The notes under the pieces were generated by a model. The model made no database searches, was not told the DNA's origin, and saw only the letters and a program-made list of their open reading frames with translations. Source: Pseudomonas fluorescens (GTDB lineage: Bacteria; Pseudomonadota; Gammaproteobacteria; Pseudomonadales; Pseudomonadaceae). From it: DNA of 64,000 nt. The translations under genes and the position numbers were made by a program. Below are positions 26,240 through 33,862 of the stretch, piece by piece. Position 1 is the first letter of the stretch, and the number at the start of each line of letters is the position of its first letter. The stretch lies in NCBI RefSeq assembly GCF_001648775.1, contig NZ_LVEJ01000013.1:1-64000 (forward strand), in the 5' to 3' direction.

Positions 26240-26674
26240 TCAAAGGCCAAGCACAGCGCTTGCTTCACGCATGAAAATTTCCACGGTTTTCGGACCGATG
26301 CCGTCGAATTCTGCCAGGCGTTTCTCAAACGCCTGGCGATCAGCGCTGACCTCGATCATATGGCTGACCTTGCCCGCGTACTCGTCGTTTAACCGGCGTG
26401 CCAAGGCGAGCAGCCGCACGGCGGTGGTTTCGTCGTAACGCACGTAATGCGCCTCCCCGAGCATCGCGACCAGTTCACGATGGCTGCACGCCGCCAGTTT
26501 GCGCGGTGTATCGCGCCCGTGTTTATCGGCAATCACCCGATAGGCTTCGGCGGCGATTTCGGCCTGTATCCGCTTGCCCATCAGGAAACTGGCAAGCAGC
26601 CACTTGAACAGGGCAGCGTCATCGTTGTGTTTTAGCTGAATGTTCAAATCCTCGGCGCTGATCGTCTTGTTCAC
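26240..26674 (-). CDS. Short HhH/DNA-glycosylase-like protein
   Basis: 144 aa, mostly helical. The C-terminus carries a helix-hairpin-helix DNA-binding motif, FDGIGPKTVEIFMREA, like that of EndoIII/HhH-GPD base-excision enzymes. The protein stops eight residues later. The catalytic Asp and the iron-sulfur Cys cluster that follow this motif in EndoIII are therefore absent. It may be a non-catalytic DNA-binding relative or a family that is naturally short; I cannot tell which. The frame is intact. Confidence 0.7.
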   Translation of the reverse strand: MNKTISAEDLNIQLKHNDDAALFKWLLASFLMGKRIQAEIAAEAYRVIADKHGRDTPRKLAACSHRELVAMLGEAHYVRYDETTAVRLLALARRLNDEYAGKVSHMIEVSADRQAFEKRLAEFDGIGPKTVEIFMREASAVLGL

Positions 26675-26858
26675 TGGCAGCCTCCGGGGGTGAAATCGTG
26701 GGGTCTGTTAGTCCGCGCGGGGACTTGATTTTTAGGCTGCGGCCAGTCCCAACCGTTCAAAGCAAAACAATTGTCAGCGGCCTGAAACAAACCCCGAAAA
26801 TCCTTTGAATTTTTTTTGTCGGCAAAACTCATTTGCGTATGAGCGTAAGGAGGAACGC

Positions 26859-27107
26859 ATGAGTAACGTCGACATCTTCGTCATCGAATACAAACTTCAC
26901 GGCCAGCCAAAGTCTTTCGTCATCCGCGCAAAAACCATGCGCAACGCTGACGCATGGCATTGGGCGAGCTGCGACGCCGGCATTGCGCCGATTCCCAAAC
27001 CCGGCAAGCCACCGTTGAAAGTCATCTCCAAACCCCAGGCCGAGCGGTTCGGCATCACCGAGGTCAAATGGCGGGAAACGGCAACGGTGGACTGGATGGA
27101 GGCTTGA
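26859..27107 (+). CDS. DUF6555-like small protein
   Basis: 82 aa. A strong TAAGGAGG lies five bases before the ATG at 26859. The N-terminal FVIEYKLHGQPKSFVIR and C-terminal QAERFGITEVKW are paralleled in the protein at 1857-2093, so the window holds two distant paralogues. The central AWHWASCDAG is a further recognisable block. Only two bases separate its stop from the next start, so it is cotranscribed with the GFA gene. Confidence 0.72.
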   Translation: MSNVDIFVIEYKLHGQPKSFVIRAKTMRNADAWHWASCDAGIAPIPKPGKPPLKVISKPQAERFGITEVKWRETATVDWMEA

Positions 27108-27109
27108 TC

Positions 27110-27502
27110 ATGCTCAAACAGATCGGCAACACACTGATCCGCCGCGACCATCGCGCCAGTTGCCATTGCGGCGCCGTGATCCTCGAAATCCACTTGCCCG
27201 ACGGCCTGCCCACGCCCCATCGCTGCGACTGCTCGTTCTGCAAACGCCGGGGCGCGATTGTCGCCGCAGTGCCGGCGGCCGACCTGAAAGTGATCCGAGG
27301 AAAATCCGCACTGTTGAAGTACAGCTTTGGCCAGCAAGTGGCCGAGCATTTTTTCTGCGGTAACTGTGGCATCTACACCCATCACCGACGTAGCACCAAT
27401 CCGCAGGAGTTCGGCTTCAATGTTGGCTGCCTTGAAGGGGTCAATCCCTATGATCTGGGCGAGGTGCCTGTGGCGGATGGTGGGGCTTGGCAGTCGCCTT
27501 AG
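27110..27502 (+). CDS. GFA-family zinc-binding protein
   Basis: 130 aa. The family's three Cys clusters are present: CHCG near residue 18, CDCSFCKRRG near 39 and FFCGNCG near 82. These bind two zincs in the glutathione-dependent formaldehyde-activating (GFA/CENP-V) fold. Enzymes of this family add formaldehyde to glutathione or have unknown small-molecule roles. It follows the DUF6555-like gene in an operon. No formaldehyde genes adjoin it, although a formaldehyde-type dehydrogenase lies 12 kb away. Confidence 0.85.
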   Translation: MLKQIGNTLIRRDHRASCHCGAVILEIHLPDGLPTPHRCDCSFCKRRGAIVAAVPAADLKVIRGKSALLKYSFGQQVAEHFFCGNCGIYTHHRRSTNPQEFGFNVGCLEGVNPYDLGEVPVADGGAWQSP

Positions 27503-27511
27503 AGCAAATGA

Positions 27512-27543
27512 CCGCTGACGAGCGCATCAAGGCTCGTCAGCGG
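27512..27543. terminator. Bidirectional hairpin between convergent genes
   Basis: A perfect 12-bp stem (27512-27523 with 27532-27543, CCGCTGACGAGC / GCTCGTCAGCGG) with an eight-base loop lies between the GFA gene and a convergent dehydrogenase gene. There is no long T-tract on either side, so termination is inferred from position and stem strength. Confidence 0.6.
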
Positions 27544-27582
27544 TTCAATGAGCAAGATCGGCATTGCCGATAGCGACCTGCC

Positions 27583-28590
27583 TTATTGCAACTTCAGCTC
27601 AAGCAACTCACCGCCCTCCTTGCTCAGACGCTCCAGATACGCGCCGGCCTCCAGCAACTGATAAGGGAAGTAAAGACCTGCCGGCGTAGGCGCTCGACCA
27701 TCGAGCCCGAGCAGTCGCTCCAGCAGCATCGCGACACTCAACCCCGTCAGCGCCGCAGCACCTGCCGGATGAACGAGTGCATGCCGCGTGTGCATCGGTC
27801 GCCCGCTGCGATCTTCGCCGACCATTTCGATGAGAATTTCGGTAGACATCGGCTGTCCCGCGCGACGCGAAGAACTGACCCCGCTGCCGAGATTGAACTG
27901 CACATTCGGCGCATCGGTGGCGGCCGCCAGCCCGGTGACGTCGATGGACGAGAAACCGCTGGCTGGCATCGATATACCGTCTACCGCGCGGAAGCTAACG
28001 TTCTTGTCCTCCCCTTCACGCCAGACGTAATCGCCATCGCGCCGAATCAGGGCGGCCGGCAGCATCTTGTTCAGGTGCTCGAAATCCTTGGCCACGGTCG
28101 GCCCGCCACCGTCCTCCTCGTCGACCAGCGCATCGATGCGGATATCGCGCACCCGCGAAAACGACTCGGCAAGGTGCAGCGTCGCCACCGTCGTTGCACC
28201 CACCATCCATTCGTAACCGAGCACGATGGGCGCCGCGTCAGGGCGATGGATGTAACTGGCGATTTGCGGCGCAATCTCGAACACGCCGGAAGAAATGCTC
28301 AGATGCGGAATCTTGCGCTGCTGCGCGAAACGCAGCCCGGCCAGGGAATGATCCATGTAGAAAACCGCCACGGCGCTGACCGGGCGATCGCCCAGCCCCA
28401 AGTCGTCGGCAGCAGGATCAATGACCACGCCCTGTGCCCCGCCCATTTCCTCGGCGGCTTGCTGAGCCTTGGCCAGGTCACGGCCGCCGATCAGTAACGG
28501 TACGTCGGGATGGGCGGCGCGCAAGGCTTTGGCAGAACGGTGGCCGATGGCGCCGGAGCCGCCCAGAAACAGAATTGGATGAACTGACAT
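27583..28590 (-). CDS. Saccharopine-dehydrogenase-like oxidoreductase
   Basis: 335 aa. The N-terminus has the Rossmann signature LFLGGSGAIGHRSAKALR, followed by VPLLIGGRDLAKAQQAAEEM, as in saccharopine dehydrogenase-like NAD(P) enzymes. The C-terminal part is substrate-binding and poorly characterised across the family. It is transcribed alone. The true substrate is unknown; the family name does not imply lysine catabolism. It is one of three such proteins in the window. Confidence 0.8.
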   Translation of the reverse strand: MSVHPILFLGGSGAIGHRSAKALRAAHPDVPLLIGGRDLAKAQQAAEEMGGAQGVVIDPAADDLGLGDRPVSAVAVFYMDHSLAGLRFAQQRKIPHLSISSGVFEIAPQIASYIHRPDAAPIVLGYEWMVGATTVATLHLAESFSRVRDIRIDALVDEEDGGGPTVAKDFEHLNKMLPAALIRRDGDYVWREGEDKNVSFRAVDGISMPASGFSSIDVTGLAAATDAPNVQFNLGSGVSSSRRAGQPMSTEILIEMVGEDRSGRPMHTRHALVHPAGAAALTGLSVAMLLERLLGLDGRAPTPAGLYFPYQLLEAGAYLERLSKEGGELLELKLQ

Positions 28591-28860
28591 AGGTATCCCT
28601 CCTCGTCTTTTTGAGTTGCAACTTAGTGTTGGTGCGTGCCTTGGCGTGAGGGTTCCGCACCATTACCTGAGCTGGAGGGTGGACTGACGGACGTCATTTT
28701 GAACGGTGTGTTGATGAAGCGTGTTTAGGAGTTTTTCGTGATTGTTTAAAAGACACGTCGCGTTACTTGCTTAAGGCTACAACTTCTTGCGCCGTTGCCT
28801 ACGACTACGCCAGAATCCGCCGGCTTGTGCGTCTGGGGTGCGGGTTTTATCGTTTGTCGG

Positions 28861-29085
28861 TCACTGAAAAACAGTGATCGGGTTTGGTAGCCCGGTATTC
28901 CCAGGCGCATCGCGCACCTCTCTCAGAGATCGTTTTTCTTGATCTCCGTTTTATGGTGGCCATGCGTAGGGCGTCCTCGGACGCGCCGGGTTCCTGGGCC
29001 GGTCTACCAACCTGTGCATGGCCGCCACCCTTCGCTTGGTAGCGAATCGTGATGGCTCCTTAATCGTTTCCCAGGAGTGTCATCT
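28861..29085 (+). ncRNA. Structured leader RNA ahead of the DUF6124-like gene
   Basis: The 495-bp gap before 29086 contains stacked hairpins: TCACTG(aaaaa)CAGTGA at 28861-28877, AGATC(nine bases)GATCT at 28927-28945, and a long arm GGTGGCCATGC (28955-28965) closing on GCATGGCCGCCACC (29016-29029). That arm encloses GGCGTCC(tc)GGACGC. The long arm closes a multi-branched structure only 57 bp from the start codon, which suggests a cis-regulatory leader or a processed RNA. I recall similar sequence upstream of related Pseudomonas genes but cannot name an Rfam family. Confidence 0.5.
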
Positions 29086-29448
29086 ATGTTCAAAGTCACG
29101 CCCAACCCACCAGAAACCGATCCAGTCTCACCCTACAAATTCCCGGACTCCCGAACACTCAACGACGCCGCCGAACGCGCCCTCGATTACTACCTCACGC
29201 CAACCCAACGCATCATGGGCAGCGACGAGAAACACGCCCCCATGTTTTTGGCCAACGCCGATTACGACAGCGAATCCCTGCTCGTCAACGCCAGCGAGTC
29301 CCTAAGCTCAGCCACCGAAATGCTCTGCAACTTCGCCGCCCTCTTGGACCCCGGCCACCGCAAAACTGCGCTGGGGATTGCGCAAGTGGTGATGCTGGGG
29401 GAGCTGGCGGTGAATCGAGCGCTGGATAATGTTGTGCCGGTGGATTGA
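29086..29448 (+). CDS. DUF6124/DUF3077-like small protein
   Basis: 120 aa. It starts with FKVTPNPPETDPVSPY and contains LNDAAERALDYYL and ESLSSATEMLCNFAALLD, typical of a Pseudomonas-specific family of helical proteins that often occur in several copies per genome. The family name is from memory. The ATG at 29086 has CAGGAG eight bases upstream; a GTG at 29077 overlaps that site and is rejected. Preceded by a conserved-looking structured leader. Function unknown. Confidence 0.75.
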   Translation: MFKVTPNPPETDPVSPYKFPDSRTLNDAAERALDYYLTPTQRIMGSDEKHAPMFLANADYDSESLLVNASESLSSATEMLCNFAALLDPGHRKTALGIAQVVMLGELAVNRALDNVVPVD

Positions 29449-29551
29449 GGGGTAATCCCTTTGTGGCGGCGGACAGACTGCCACAGAGGGATTAAAGCTA
29501 CATGGTGCGTCTGTCTTTGGCCATAAATGGACGTTCACAATCGACCGCCAA

Positions 29552-29592
29552 CGGTCGGAAGCAGTCATTCGTGGGTGGTCGTTTTCGGCCAG
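29552..29592 (+). repeat. Intergenic repeat, copy A
   Basis: The core CAGTCATTCGTGGGTGGTCG followed by TTTTCGGCC matches two further copies at 30720-30759 and 31642-31680. It lies just upstream of the interrupted cyclase-like gene. Confidence 0.6.
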
Positions 29593-29688
29593 AAAAAGGA
29601 TTGTGGATACCATGCAGTGGAGATGGTAGCGTATTAATAAAAATACTCGAAGTTGAGCCTCGAAATAACAACTCACTAAAGGTGTATT

Positions 29689-30609
29689 TTGAAACATTAC
29701 AAGAATAGATTGATCTGCTTTCTAGACGTTCTTGGTTAATCCTCCATGATAGAGAAAGTTGGGATCGAAGAGATCTACAACAAGTATTCGCAATTTGTTG
29801 ACATAGCGAAAAACAAAGTATTTTTCGGAACACCTGACGACTACGAAGGCCCGAGCAATAATTTCGAAATATCAGAGATTGTTTCCGACTCAATACTTTT
29901 AGTCTCTTATGATGTGGGCGATGTAGCATCTATCAATAACTTCATAGGGTCTATACACTTTTTTCTGGAATTAGGTCTTGCAAGCGGCTTTATGTTTCGC
30001 GGATGCATTAATCAAGGTGAAATTATATTCGATGAACAAAGGAATATTTTTTTAAGCAAGGAGTTTAATGAACTGGCCAAGTTCGAGCCAAAAATTGATG
30101 CTCCGGTATGCGTTATTTTCGATGAGGCGAAATCTACAATCCTGTCATCTTTGTTTGGGCCTAGGTTTGGAAAAGATGGAGTAGTACCTTCAAAATCCTT
30201 GCCAGTTATTAAATGGCCCACCCCTTTAAAAGGTGACATAACAAAAGATCTTTGGTGCATTAATTACACTTTTTTCTGTAATAAAAAACACATAACCGAC
30301 TCTATTGAGTATTTAGCAGGAGATTCAGCAAAACAAAGAAACTTTATTAAGTATCTTGATTTTCTGGAGGTTTTGCCTGAGGAAAGGCTGACATCTAACA
30401 ACCAAAACCCTGATAGCAACTATTTGAAAATAATGAAAAGTAGAAGCGGAATGCGAGTTGCATTTGCAAATAAACGCGATGAAATTACGCAGCCACCTAT
30501 TCAGTGGGGTTTTCCTACTGTCTTTATTTCGCCGCCAGAAGAGATAATGATGCAAGTTGATCCCGTAACATGCCTGGTGAGCTTCACCGCGAAAGGACGA
30601 TGGTGCTGA
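29689..30609 (+). pseudogene. Nucleotidyl-cyclase-like gene interrupted by a stop codon
   Basis: In one frame from a TTG at 29689 (AAAGG upstream) the sequence reads KHYKNRLICFLDVLG, then TAA at 29737-29739, then SSMIEKVGIEEIYNKY and on to 30609. FLDVLGF is a class III cyclase-like motif with the first metal Asp, and the TAA replaces the expected aromatic residue. Downstream are SDSILLVSYD (second metal Asp) and FRGCINQGEI, in the spacing of that fold. The open part from ATG 29746 (287 aa) lacks the first Asp and has no Shine-Dalgarno. The DNA is AT-rich, unlike its neighbours. Cyclase-like proteins of this type occur in Pycsar-type phage defence, but no effector gene is adjacent. The fold call is by motif only. 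Confidence 0.6.
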
Positions 30610-31127
30610 ATAGTTCACCTTTGCGGTCAAAATCCTATCGCCGGAAGGAACGGGTAGATTAGCCACAGTGCACCGCTGTCTTTATTCGGCACAAAGCTGG
30701 CCCTTGCGAAGGGCAGCAATTGGCCAGAAGCAGTCAATCGTGAATGGCCGTTTTCGACCTAAAGCTGCCAATCAACGCCTGCGGAAGTCAGCAAACATTA
30801 GCCAATCGTTCTTGAGCTGAGTTACGAGGATTGTGAGAGGCTCCCATTGAGGTTAGCCTTCTGAAGCGTAAGCGCTGCAATTCCAGGTAAATTAATAGGA
30901 TGGTAAGCCATGCTTCTACCCTTTCTCCTGACTGAGCGCAGTACGTTGCAATCATTTCGTACTGTGAACTCATACACAGCGCATTTAAAAGTGCCCTGTG
31001 TACCTACTGACGATTAATTATCATGCCAAATATATCGAAAGGATCTCTCAGGGTCAGACCTCCATTAACTTAAACGTGGTCTTACACCGACTTCACCAAG
31101 TATTTGCGTGCTAGGGAGCCTTGCCTA
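30610..31127. other. Intergenic, 518 bp, AT-rich, decayed
   Basis: No convincing gene. It contains repeat copy B. At 31050-31086 a short inverted repeat AGACC...GGTCT sits inside a sequence beginning GGGTCAGACC, which looks like the end of a degenerate mobile element. Confidence 0.4.
30720..30759 (+). repeat. Intergenic repeat, copy B
   Basis: TTGGCCAGAAGCAGTCAATC, then GTGAATGGCCGTTTTCGACC, matches copies A and C. Confidence 0.6.
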
Positions 31128-31538
31128 TTACAATACTTCGACCAGTTCAAACTCTTCCGCCACAAGTTCCATAGCCTCGTCGAACCAGCCCTCTCTTTGG
31201 AAAAAATCTTTATGACCTTCCCTCCAGTACTTGAGGCTGAGATCCCCTTCGCCTTCTTTCCTTGCAAAATCTTGATCTACATCGCAGTAACGAGTGATAC
31301 GCATCGAAACAACCCTGATCACGCATACCGGTTCGTCCTTACTGTTGAGGACGATGCTATAACCGCCAAGAGTGGGTGATTCATCTTCAAGTTTGAATGA
31401 CGAGAACGAACTACATGTGGCTGTTTTTACGCCTTTAACAACCCGTTCAGCCAGCTCATCTGCCATTTCTGGAGCATCCCCAAATGACCAGGCAATGGCG
31501 CCGGGGTACTTGATCTTTAAATCATCAATCATGCTCAT
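31128..31538 (-). CDS. ASCH-domain protein
   Basis: 136 aa. The ASCH fold is indicated by KGVKTATCSS (ligand-binding Lys/Thr), a central beta segment GGYSIVLNSKDEPVCVIRV and the C-terminal EGDLSLKYWREGHKDFF. ASCH proteins bind RNA or nucleosides; the related YqfB is an N4-acetylcytidine amidohydrolase. AAAGGGA lies eight bases before the ATG. It is isolated between repeats B and C, in AT-richer DNA. Confidence 0.85.
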   Translation of the reverse strand: MSMIDDLKIKYPGAIAWSFGDAPEMADELAERVVKGVKTATCSSFSSFKLEDESPTLGGYSIVLNSKDEPVCVIRVVSMRITRYCDVDQDFARKEGEGDLSLKYWREGHKDFFQREGWFDEAMELVAEEFELVEVL

Positions 31539-31641
31539 AATTCAATCCCTTTAAATCATGGAGAGGTCACATACTTATTTATATTTGGCTACGCCAATCA
31601 TGAATCGCGGCGTTGTAGTGATCAATGGTTCGACGTCAGCT

Positions 31642-31680
31642 ATCGGCCGAGTACAGTCATTCGCGAACGACCGCTTCCAG
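31642..31680 (+). repeat. Intergenic repeat, copy C
   Basis: CGGCCGAGTACAGTCATTCG, then CGAACGACCGCTTCCA, matches copies A and B. It overlaps the region just before the DCC-family gene. Confidence 0.55.
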
Positions 31681-31717
31681 CGCTATGATCGAAACCCAGC
31701 TTCCAGAACGACCACCC

Positions 31718-32185
31718 ATGCCCACCTCAATAAAACGCCCAACCCCCGCCCCGCTACTCAATCCGGGCGAATCCGTCGTCCTCTTCGACGGCGTCTGCAA
31801 ACTCTGCAACGGCTGGGCGCGCTTCCTGATCCGCCACGACCACGAACGTCGCGTACGCCTGGCCTCCGTGCAATCTCCCGAAGGCCAAGCCCTCCTCGCA
31901 TGGGCCGGCCTGCCAGTGGACCAATTCGACACCATGGCCGTCATCCGCGACCACCACTACTGGGAACGCTCAGACGCCTTCTTCGAAGTCATCAGCCAAT
32001 TACCCGCCCGCTGGCAGCCATTGCGATTGCTGCGCGTCTTCCCGCGAGGCCTGCGCGACTGGGCCTACGACCGCATCGCGCTAAACCGTTATCGCCTGTT
32101 CGGCAAGTACGACACCTGCCTGCTTCCTACTCCGGACCATGAACAACGCTTCCTGAAAGCCACTGCAGCTAAAGCAGAAAGCTGA
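31718..32185 (+). CDS. DCC-family thiol-disulfide oxidoreductase-like protein (DUF393)
   Basis: 155 aa. The family motif DxxCxxC is present as DGVCKLC about 25 residues from the start, followed by RFLIRHD and the YGKYDTC-like C-terminus (LFGKYDTCLLP). It has a thioredoxin-like fold with a presumed redox function in the cytoplasm. The start at 31718 is chosen by similarity of length with the family; ATG 31685 is possible and no good Shine-Dalgarno decides. The last 17 bp overlap the convergent DUF2269 gene. Confidence 0.8.
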   Translation: MPTSIKRPTPAPLLNPGESVVLFDGVCKLCNGWARFLIRHDHERRVRLASVQSPEGQALLAWAGLPVDQFDTMAVIRDHHYWERSDAFFEVISQLPARWQPLRLLRVFPRGLRDWAYDRIALNRYRLFGKYDTCLLPTPDHEQRFLKATAAKAES

Positions 32186-32660
32186 ACAGCTGCACCGGGG
32201 TCATCTTCGTGACCATCATCAGCACGATGACGAACATCCCGGCGAAACCCATCACGCCCATCCAGAACCATTTGCGGTACACGGCTTGATATTGCTCATC
32301 CAGCCCCGCGCCCGCCTCGCTCGCATTCGCCGCCATCACGCACAGGCGTTTCTGCAACAGCAGTACCGGTAACCACAGCGCGCCGACGCAGAAGAAGATG
32401 ATCAACGATGCCAGCACCCACTCGGTGCTCATGTTCAGCCCGGAAAGTCGCATCAGCACATAACCCGTGATGATCTGCACGAAACCGGCCGGCGTGGTAA
32501 TCCATGTGTCGAAGCCGACGACCATGCGCGCGACGTGGGCAATCACTTGCGGGTTGCGCGTGCGGCTGGCGGCGATCAGGTAGAGGTAGGAGCCCATGCC
32601 GAAACCGAACAGGAAGATCGCGGCGATGATGTGCAGGTATTTCAGGCTCAGGTAGAGCAT
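32169..32660 (-). CDS. DUF2269-family integral membrane protein
   Basis: 163 aa with four hydrophobic helices. The first carries KYLHIIAAIFLFGFGMGS, the His-containing helix typical of DUF2269, where such His residues may bind heme. It is the last gene of the MerR/ene-reductase operon, one base after the saccharopine-dehydrogenase-like gene. Its function is undescribed; the operon suggests a role with redox enzymes at the membrane. Confidence 0.8.
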   Translation of the reverse strand: MLYLSLKYLHIIAAIFLFGFGMGSYLYLIAASRTRNPQVIAHVARMVVGFDTWITTPAGFVQIITGYVLMRLSGLNMSTEWVLASLIIFFCVGALWLPVLLLQKRLCVMAANASEAGAGLDEQYQAVYRKWFWMGVMGFAGMFVIVLMMVTKMTPVQLFSFLL

Positions 32661-32661
32661 G

Positions 32662-33789
32662 TCAGCGCTGCCCGTCCGAGTAGTTCACGGCCAGGCTCAG
32701 GTTGGCCGGGTCGTTGATGGCGGCCATGTATTCGGCGACGCTGATTTCGCCCACGCACGGTCGGGCGCCGGCGGATGGCACGTAGCCTGAGGCCATTTTT
32801 GTCGCCAGCGCGACGGCGGCGCAGCTGGGGATTTCCGGGCCTTTGTCGTTCAGGGCGGTGAGTTGCGCGGTCATCGACAGCGGTTTGCCGTCGACACCCA
32901 AACCTTGAACGTCGATGTACATCGCACTTTTGCCATCGCCGAAACGTTCGAAGTGCAGGCCGAGGCGATGCAGTCTGGCCGCCCACAGCGCATGGTCGCG
33001 CACCAGTCCGACTTTCAGTGCCTGAGCCAGCAGGCCGTTGGCGATGCCGCCGAGTTTCAGCCCGGCGCCGGCCTTGAACTTCAGGGTCTGCGCGCCATAA
33101 CGGCTGGCGAAGATGTCCATGTCCGGCACATCGACGTTGGCCAGCAGTCGGGTGCCCATCTGCGGCATTTTGCGCAAGGTCAGATCCAGCCAGCCGGACA
33201 CCTCATGCACCTTGCCGTTTTTCAGTTGCTTGATCGGTTTGCCGGCGTAAGCGAGTACGCCTTCGATGGTCGACAGCCCGGGCATTTTTGCCGATGAAGA
33301 AATGCCGTGCTCGATCGAGTCGATGCGTGAAAAGCGTTGGCGCTGTTCATCGATGATCGCCGACGACAACGTCGGCACCGAGCTGCAACCGCTGAGGATC
33401 GCCACGCCAGCCTGTTTCGCACGTGCGTCGAGCACGTCGATGCCGTTGACGAAAGTGCGGCAATCCGCGAGATCGCAGTAGTTCACGCCGGCATCGATGC
33501 AGCTCTCGGCGACCGCATAGGATTGCCCTTGAAACGGCCCGCCGGTGTGGACGACCAACTGAATGTTCAGCGCGCTCAATGCGGATCTGAATTCGCCGCC
33601 CATGGCATCGCCGCACCAGCCTGCGCAGACGTTGGCTGATTTACTGTTGAGCTCATCGAGTTTGCTTTGCAACTTGCGCGGATCGCGCCCCGAAAGCACC
33701 AGTTCGACATCCGGCATCAGCGCCAGATGCCGGCAGACGATGCTGCCGAAATTTCCGTAACCACCGACCACCATCACCCTGAACGGCAT
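32662..33789 (-). CDS. Saccharopine-dehydrogenase-like oxidoreductase
   Basis: 375 aa. N-terminal Rossmann motif VVGGYGNFGSIVCRHLA, then LVLSGRDPRKLQ and HTGGPFQGQSYAVAESC, typical of the saccharopine dehydrogenase-like family. Located between an ene-reductase and a DUF2269 membrane protein, all minus strand, so probably one transcript under MerR control. The substrate is unknown. The two other family members in this window (27583-28590 and 56808-57974) have different lengths and lack this GGPFQG block. Confidence 0.8.
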   Translation of the reverse strand: MPFRVMVVGGYGNFGSIVCRHLALMPDVELVLSGRDPRKLQSKLDELNSKSANVCAGWCGDAMGGEFRSALSALNIQLVVHTGGPFQGQSYAVAESCIDAGVNYCDLADCRTFVNGIDVLDARAKQAGVAILSGCSSVPTLSSAIIDEQRQRFSRIDSIEHGISSSAKMPGLSTIEGVLAYAGKPIKQLKNGKVHEVSGWLDLTLRKMPQMGTRLLANVDVPDMDIFASRYGAQTLKFKAGAGLKLGGIANGLLAQALKVGLVRDHALWAARLHRLGLHFERFGDGKSAMYIDVQGLGVDGKPLSMTAQLTALNDKGPEIPSCAAVALATKMASGYVPSAGARPCVGEISVAEYMAAINDPANLSLAVNYSDGQR

Positions 33790-33862
33790 GCAATTCTTCC
33801 CTAAGTCGTTCCATCACACAGGCGTGCAGGATATAGGGCCGAACGTCAGCAAGCCATTCAGA

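Noticed and set aside
30788..30973. 61-codon minus-strand open frame
   Set aside because: No Shine-Dalgarno, no motif and located in decayed intergenic DNA.
31040..31090. Insertion-sequence end (GGGTCAGACC-type)
   Set aside because: Only a short imperfect inverted repeat remains and no transposase gene is present, so it is reported only as decayed sequence.
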